Part shown: in pieces, positions 13,726-15,725 of the stretch
How the letters are laid out: each line of letters begins with the position of its first letter
How positions within the stretch are numbered: position 1 is the first letter of the stretch
Assembly (NCBI GenBank): GCA_049975065.1
Contig: JBNGDN010000043.1
Direction: 5' to 3' (one strand)
Origin: Hydrogenovibrio sp049975065
GTDB lineage: Bacteria > Pseudomonadota > Gammaproteobacteria > Thiomicrospirales > Thiomicrospiraceae
DNA length: 15,725 nucleotides
Position numbers and translations under genes: made by a program
The notes under the pieces: model-generated
What the model was told of the DNA's origin: nothing
What the model saw: the letters and a program-made list of their open reading frames with translations, nothing else
Databases searched by the model: none

Positions 13726-15064
13726 GCCTGTGACCGACCGTTTTTTAAACCTTTATTACGGCTCGCAATCGGTTGGGCGCTTGTTGGCCAATGCTGGCAG
13801 CACTCAGTTTGACTTTGCCTATGAGAGCGCTTGGCAACGCAGTGGGTTTGTGCTTTCCCCCCATTTGCCGTTAACGGGTGAATTTACGTCAGAAGAGGTG
13901 ACCTGTTTTTTTCAGAATCTATTGCCGGAAGGGCTCAATCTGGAAGAGATTGTCCGGGCATTGCGCCTCTCTAAAACCGAAAAATTTGAACTGTTAAAGC
14001 AAATTGGTGCGGATGCCACCGGTGCGTTTATTCTGGCACCCGACCTAGAACCAGCCAACCAGATGAGCGATCGCCCCTTGCCTTTGACGGAGCTGTCGGA
14101 GCGTTTGCAACTGAGAGAGCGCCGTAACTTTGCCGTATGGGATCAAAAAGTGCGGGTATCGGTGGCGGGCTTTCAGGACAAAATCGGCGTGAAAGTGGTG
14201 GAAAACCAATGGTTCCTGCCGGATGGTTTGAACAACCACACCAGTCATCTTCTAAAACCACCGCCAGTGCATTCTCAGTTTGAAAGCATGGTGGTCAACG
14301 AAGCGTTTTGTATGCAGCTGTCGCAAAAAGTGGGGTTGGCCACCGCCGAAACCGAGATTGTCACGGTGCCGGAACCAGTTTTGTTGGTGACGCGTTTTGA
14401 TCGGATGTGGCAAAACAATGGCCTTTACGCCAAGCGTCATGTGATTGATGGCTGTCAGTTATTGGGACTGCCACCGAACCATAAGATGGAAAGACCTTAT
14501 GGCGCAACTGGCGATGTGGCCAACATCCGAGACGGTGCCTCCATCCCTAAGTTAGCGGGGGCGATCCGACGGTTTTCCAGTGCGCCGATTCTGGACATCA
14601 AAGCGTTTATCGAATGGGTGGCGTTTCAGCTATGCATTGGCAATGTGGATGCGCACGCAAAAAATTTGAGTTTTTTTGTGGACAAAAAAAGCAAGATTCG
14701 TCTGACGCCCTTTTATGATCAAGTGTGTATTTTGGATTTTGGCCAAATGAAAGAACGCTTGAGTCTGAGAGACACCCGGTTGGATACGGCCTTGTCGATG
14801 GCCATTGGCGATGAGTTTGATTTAAAACAGATCGGAGCCTATGACATCGCCTTGATGGCGGATGAAGCCGATTTACCGATCAAGGCGGTGGTGTCCGGGT
14901 TTGAGCGGGTGGCCAAAGCGGTGCTGCAACAGCTTGATCAAGTGGATGTGGTGGATCACTATCAGCGTTTTGATTCAATCAAACAAATCATTAACGAGCT
15001 GGCGGAGCGTTTACTGGCTGTATTGCCAGATGTGGCGCAGGCGTGGCGTGATTTGCAGGCCTGA
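13718..15064 (+). CDS. hipA: HipA-like serine/threonine kinase toxin
   Basis: A 448-residue protein of the HipA family (E. coli HipA is 440). HipA kinases phosphorylate aminoacyl-tRNA synthetases (GltX in E. coli) and cause growth arrest and persistence. Key residues align with E. coli at a constant offset of two: Ser148 in VRVSVAGFQDK (autophosphorylated Ser150), catalytic Asp311 and Asn316 in GNVDAHAKN (Asp309, Asn314), and Asp334 in LTPFYD (Asp332). HLLKPP carries the expected ATP-binding lysine and VTRFDR is the usual family segment. The kinase therefore looks intact. The GTG at 13718 overlaps the hipB stop (GTGAGTGA), suggesting coupled translation; a second GTG at 13730 is possible. No integrase or IS is beside the pair. 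The gene converges on the ChaN-like gene with an eight-base gap. Confidence 0.9.
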   Translation: MSEPVTDRFLNLYYGSQSVGRLLANAGSTQFDFAYESAWQRSGFVLSPHLPLTGEFTSEEVTCFFQNLLPEGLNLEEIVRALRLSKTEKFELLKQIGADATGAFILAPDLEPANQMSDRPLPLTELSERLQLRERRNFAVWDQKVRVSVAGFQDKIGVKVVENQWFLPDGLNNHTSHLLKPPPVHSQFESMVVNEAFCMQLSQKVGLATAETEIVTVPEPVLLVTRFDRMWQNNGLYAKRHVIDGCQLLGLPPNHKMERPYGATGDVANIRDGASIPKLAGAIRRFSSAPILDIKAFIEWVAFQLCIGNVDAHAKNLSFFVDKKSKIRLTPFYDQVCILDFGQMKERLSLRDTRLDTALSMAIGDEFDLKQIGAYDIALMADEADLPIKAVVSGFERVAKAVLQQLDQVDVVDHYQRFDSIKQIINELAERLLAVLPDVAQAWRDLQA

Positions 15065-15072
15065 AGCGAGAG

Positions 15073-15725
15073 TTAGCGGCAGGGTTGGGCGTCGGCTTTT
15101 TTGAACATTTTTTTGAAGGCGGCGCGGCGCTTGGCGGCTTGGACGTAATCGGTGGGCTGTGCTTGCAGCAGATAAATCACATCCCCCTTTTGTAAATCCG
15201 CTTCGCTGAAATGAGGCGCCTGCGGGTTTTCGACAATGACTGGGCTGATAACCGCAATCTTGAGGCTGGGGTCACGATGTTTCAGGGCGGCGACGGTGCC
15301 GAGAAAGTTATCGCTGTGAAAGGCACCGTTGAGGTGCAGGATTTGTGCTTTGGGATAGCGTTGGTGTGCCTGAAGAATGGATTCGGCCATGGTGTTGTCG
15401 CGTAGCAGTTGTGCCAGATAGGCGGGGTTTGATTCGGTTTGGTCGTCCGCATCGGGCTTGACCGCTTTTTTGGGCGCGGACTGACGCATGAATTCATGAA
15501 ACTTTTGCGCGTAGGCGGGGTCGCTGAAAAATGGCTTGTCAGCGATGTCGGCACCTTCTTCGGGCGTTAATTTTTCGAGGTAGTCTTGTCCTTGACGCCC
15601 CAGGCACCGTACCGTCTGAGCCGGTGCATTGGCGGCGATGACCGGCAGAAAATGCTGTTTGGCGAATTCCACGATGGGGCGATAGCTGGCGGTGTAGTTT
15701 GACCAGGCCTGGGCGTTTTCAATGA
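15073..15725 (-). CDS. ChaN family (DUF399) protein, 5' end beyond the window
   Basis: The visible 217 residues are the C-terminal part of a ChaN-like protein; the frame runs open through the right edge. Readable features are WSNYTASYRPIVEFAK near the edge, LPVIAANAP soon after, and ILHLNGAFHSDNFLGT in the second half, which fit the ChaN fold. Campylobacter ChaN is an iron-regulated lipoprotein that binds heme between two subunits, and its relatives are thought to aid heme or iron uptake. The N-terminal signal and lipobox would lie outside the window. An internal GTG at 15672 is not the true start, because the conserved sequence continues upstream of it. The tail is basic (AAKRRAAFKKMFKKAD). 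Confidence 0.8.
   Translation of the reverse strand, partial: IENAQAWSNYTASYRPIVEFAKQHFLPVIAANAPAQTVRCLGRQGQDYLEKLTPEEGADIADKPFFSDPAYAQKFHEFMRQSAPKKAVKPDADDQTESNPAYLAQLLRDNTMAESILQAHQRYPKAQILHLNGAFHSDNFLGTVAALKHRDPSLKIAVISPVIVENPQAPHFSEADLQKGDVIYLLQAQPTDYVQAAKRRAAFKKMFKKADAQPCR

Overview
The window looks like an ordinary gammaproteobacterial chromosome segment from a chemolithoautotroph. The basis is a class I phosphoribulokinase (Calvin cycle), a Gram-negative-type GyrB with the long C-terminal insertion, oxygen-dependent HemF, Hsp15, and several outer-membrane and lipoprotein genes. The sulfur/hydrogen-oxidising Thiomicrospira/Hydrogenovibrio group would fit, but that placement is inference without a database search. 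Most of the window is moderately GC-rich. One stretch (about 4.5-5.5 kb) is clearly AT-rich and looks acquired.

Layout. The left end (1-231) has only a possible start of a gene leaving the window. A minus-strand polysaccharide deacetylase (232-1344) is divergent from tsaC (tRNA t6A synthesis, 1438-1992). tsaC converges on a minus-strand M48 metalloprotease lipoprotein (2017-2871). hemF and hslR form a tight plus-strand pair (3129-4490). Next comes the AT-rich block with a minus-strand gene for a close relative of the F-plasmid surface-exclusion lipoprotein TraT (4544-5287). A minus-strand pair follows, a MipA/OmpV outer-membrane protein coupled to a small inner-membrane protein (5534-6724), divergent from a large DUF389 membrane protein (6819-8696). 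That gene ends at a strong bidirectional terminator shared with prk (8780-9721). gyrB (9888-12341) lies upstream of prk on the same strand. A DUF2202 ferritin-like lipoprotein (12564-13295), a hipBA-type toxin-antitoxin operon (13477-15064) and a partial ChaN-family gene (15073 to the edge) close the window.

The most interesting items are these. (1) The DUF389 protein carries an N-terminal region that reads like a degenerate diacylglycerol/lipid-kinase domain. Its gene is preceded by a perfect 16-bp palindrome and is divergent from the MipA/small-membrane-protein pair, a possible undescribed envelope module. (2) A chromosomal TraT stands without conjugation genes, with its own perfect 16-bp palindrome upstream and an orphan extended -10 promoter aimed at its 3' end. 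(3) A set of operator-like repeats at exactly 49-bp intervals lies in front of hipBA, the last one covering the hipB translation start. (4) A cUUCGg-capped hairpin lies just before the prk ribosome binding site.

Several genes (tsaC, hemF, gyrB) have an extended -10 element of the form TGnTAAAAT at a sensible distance, which suggests a shared promoter style in this genome.
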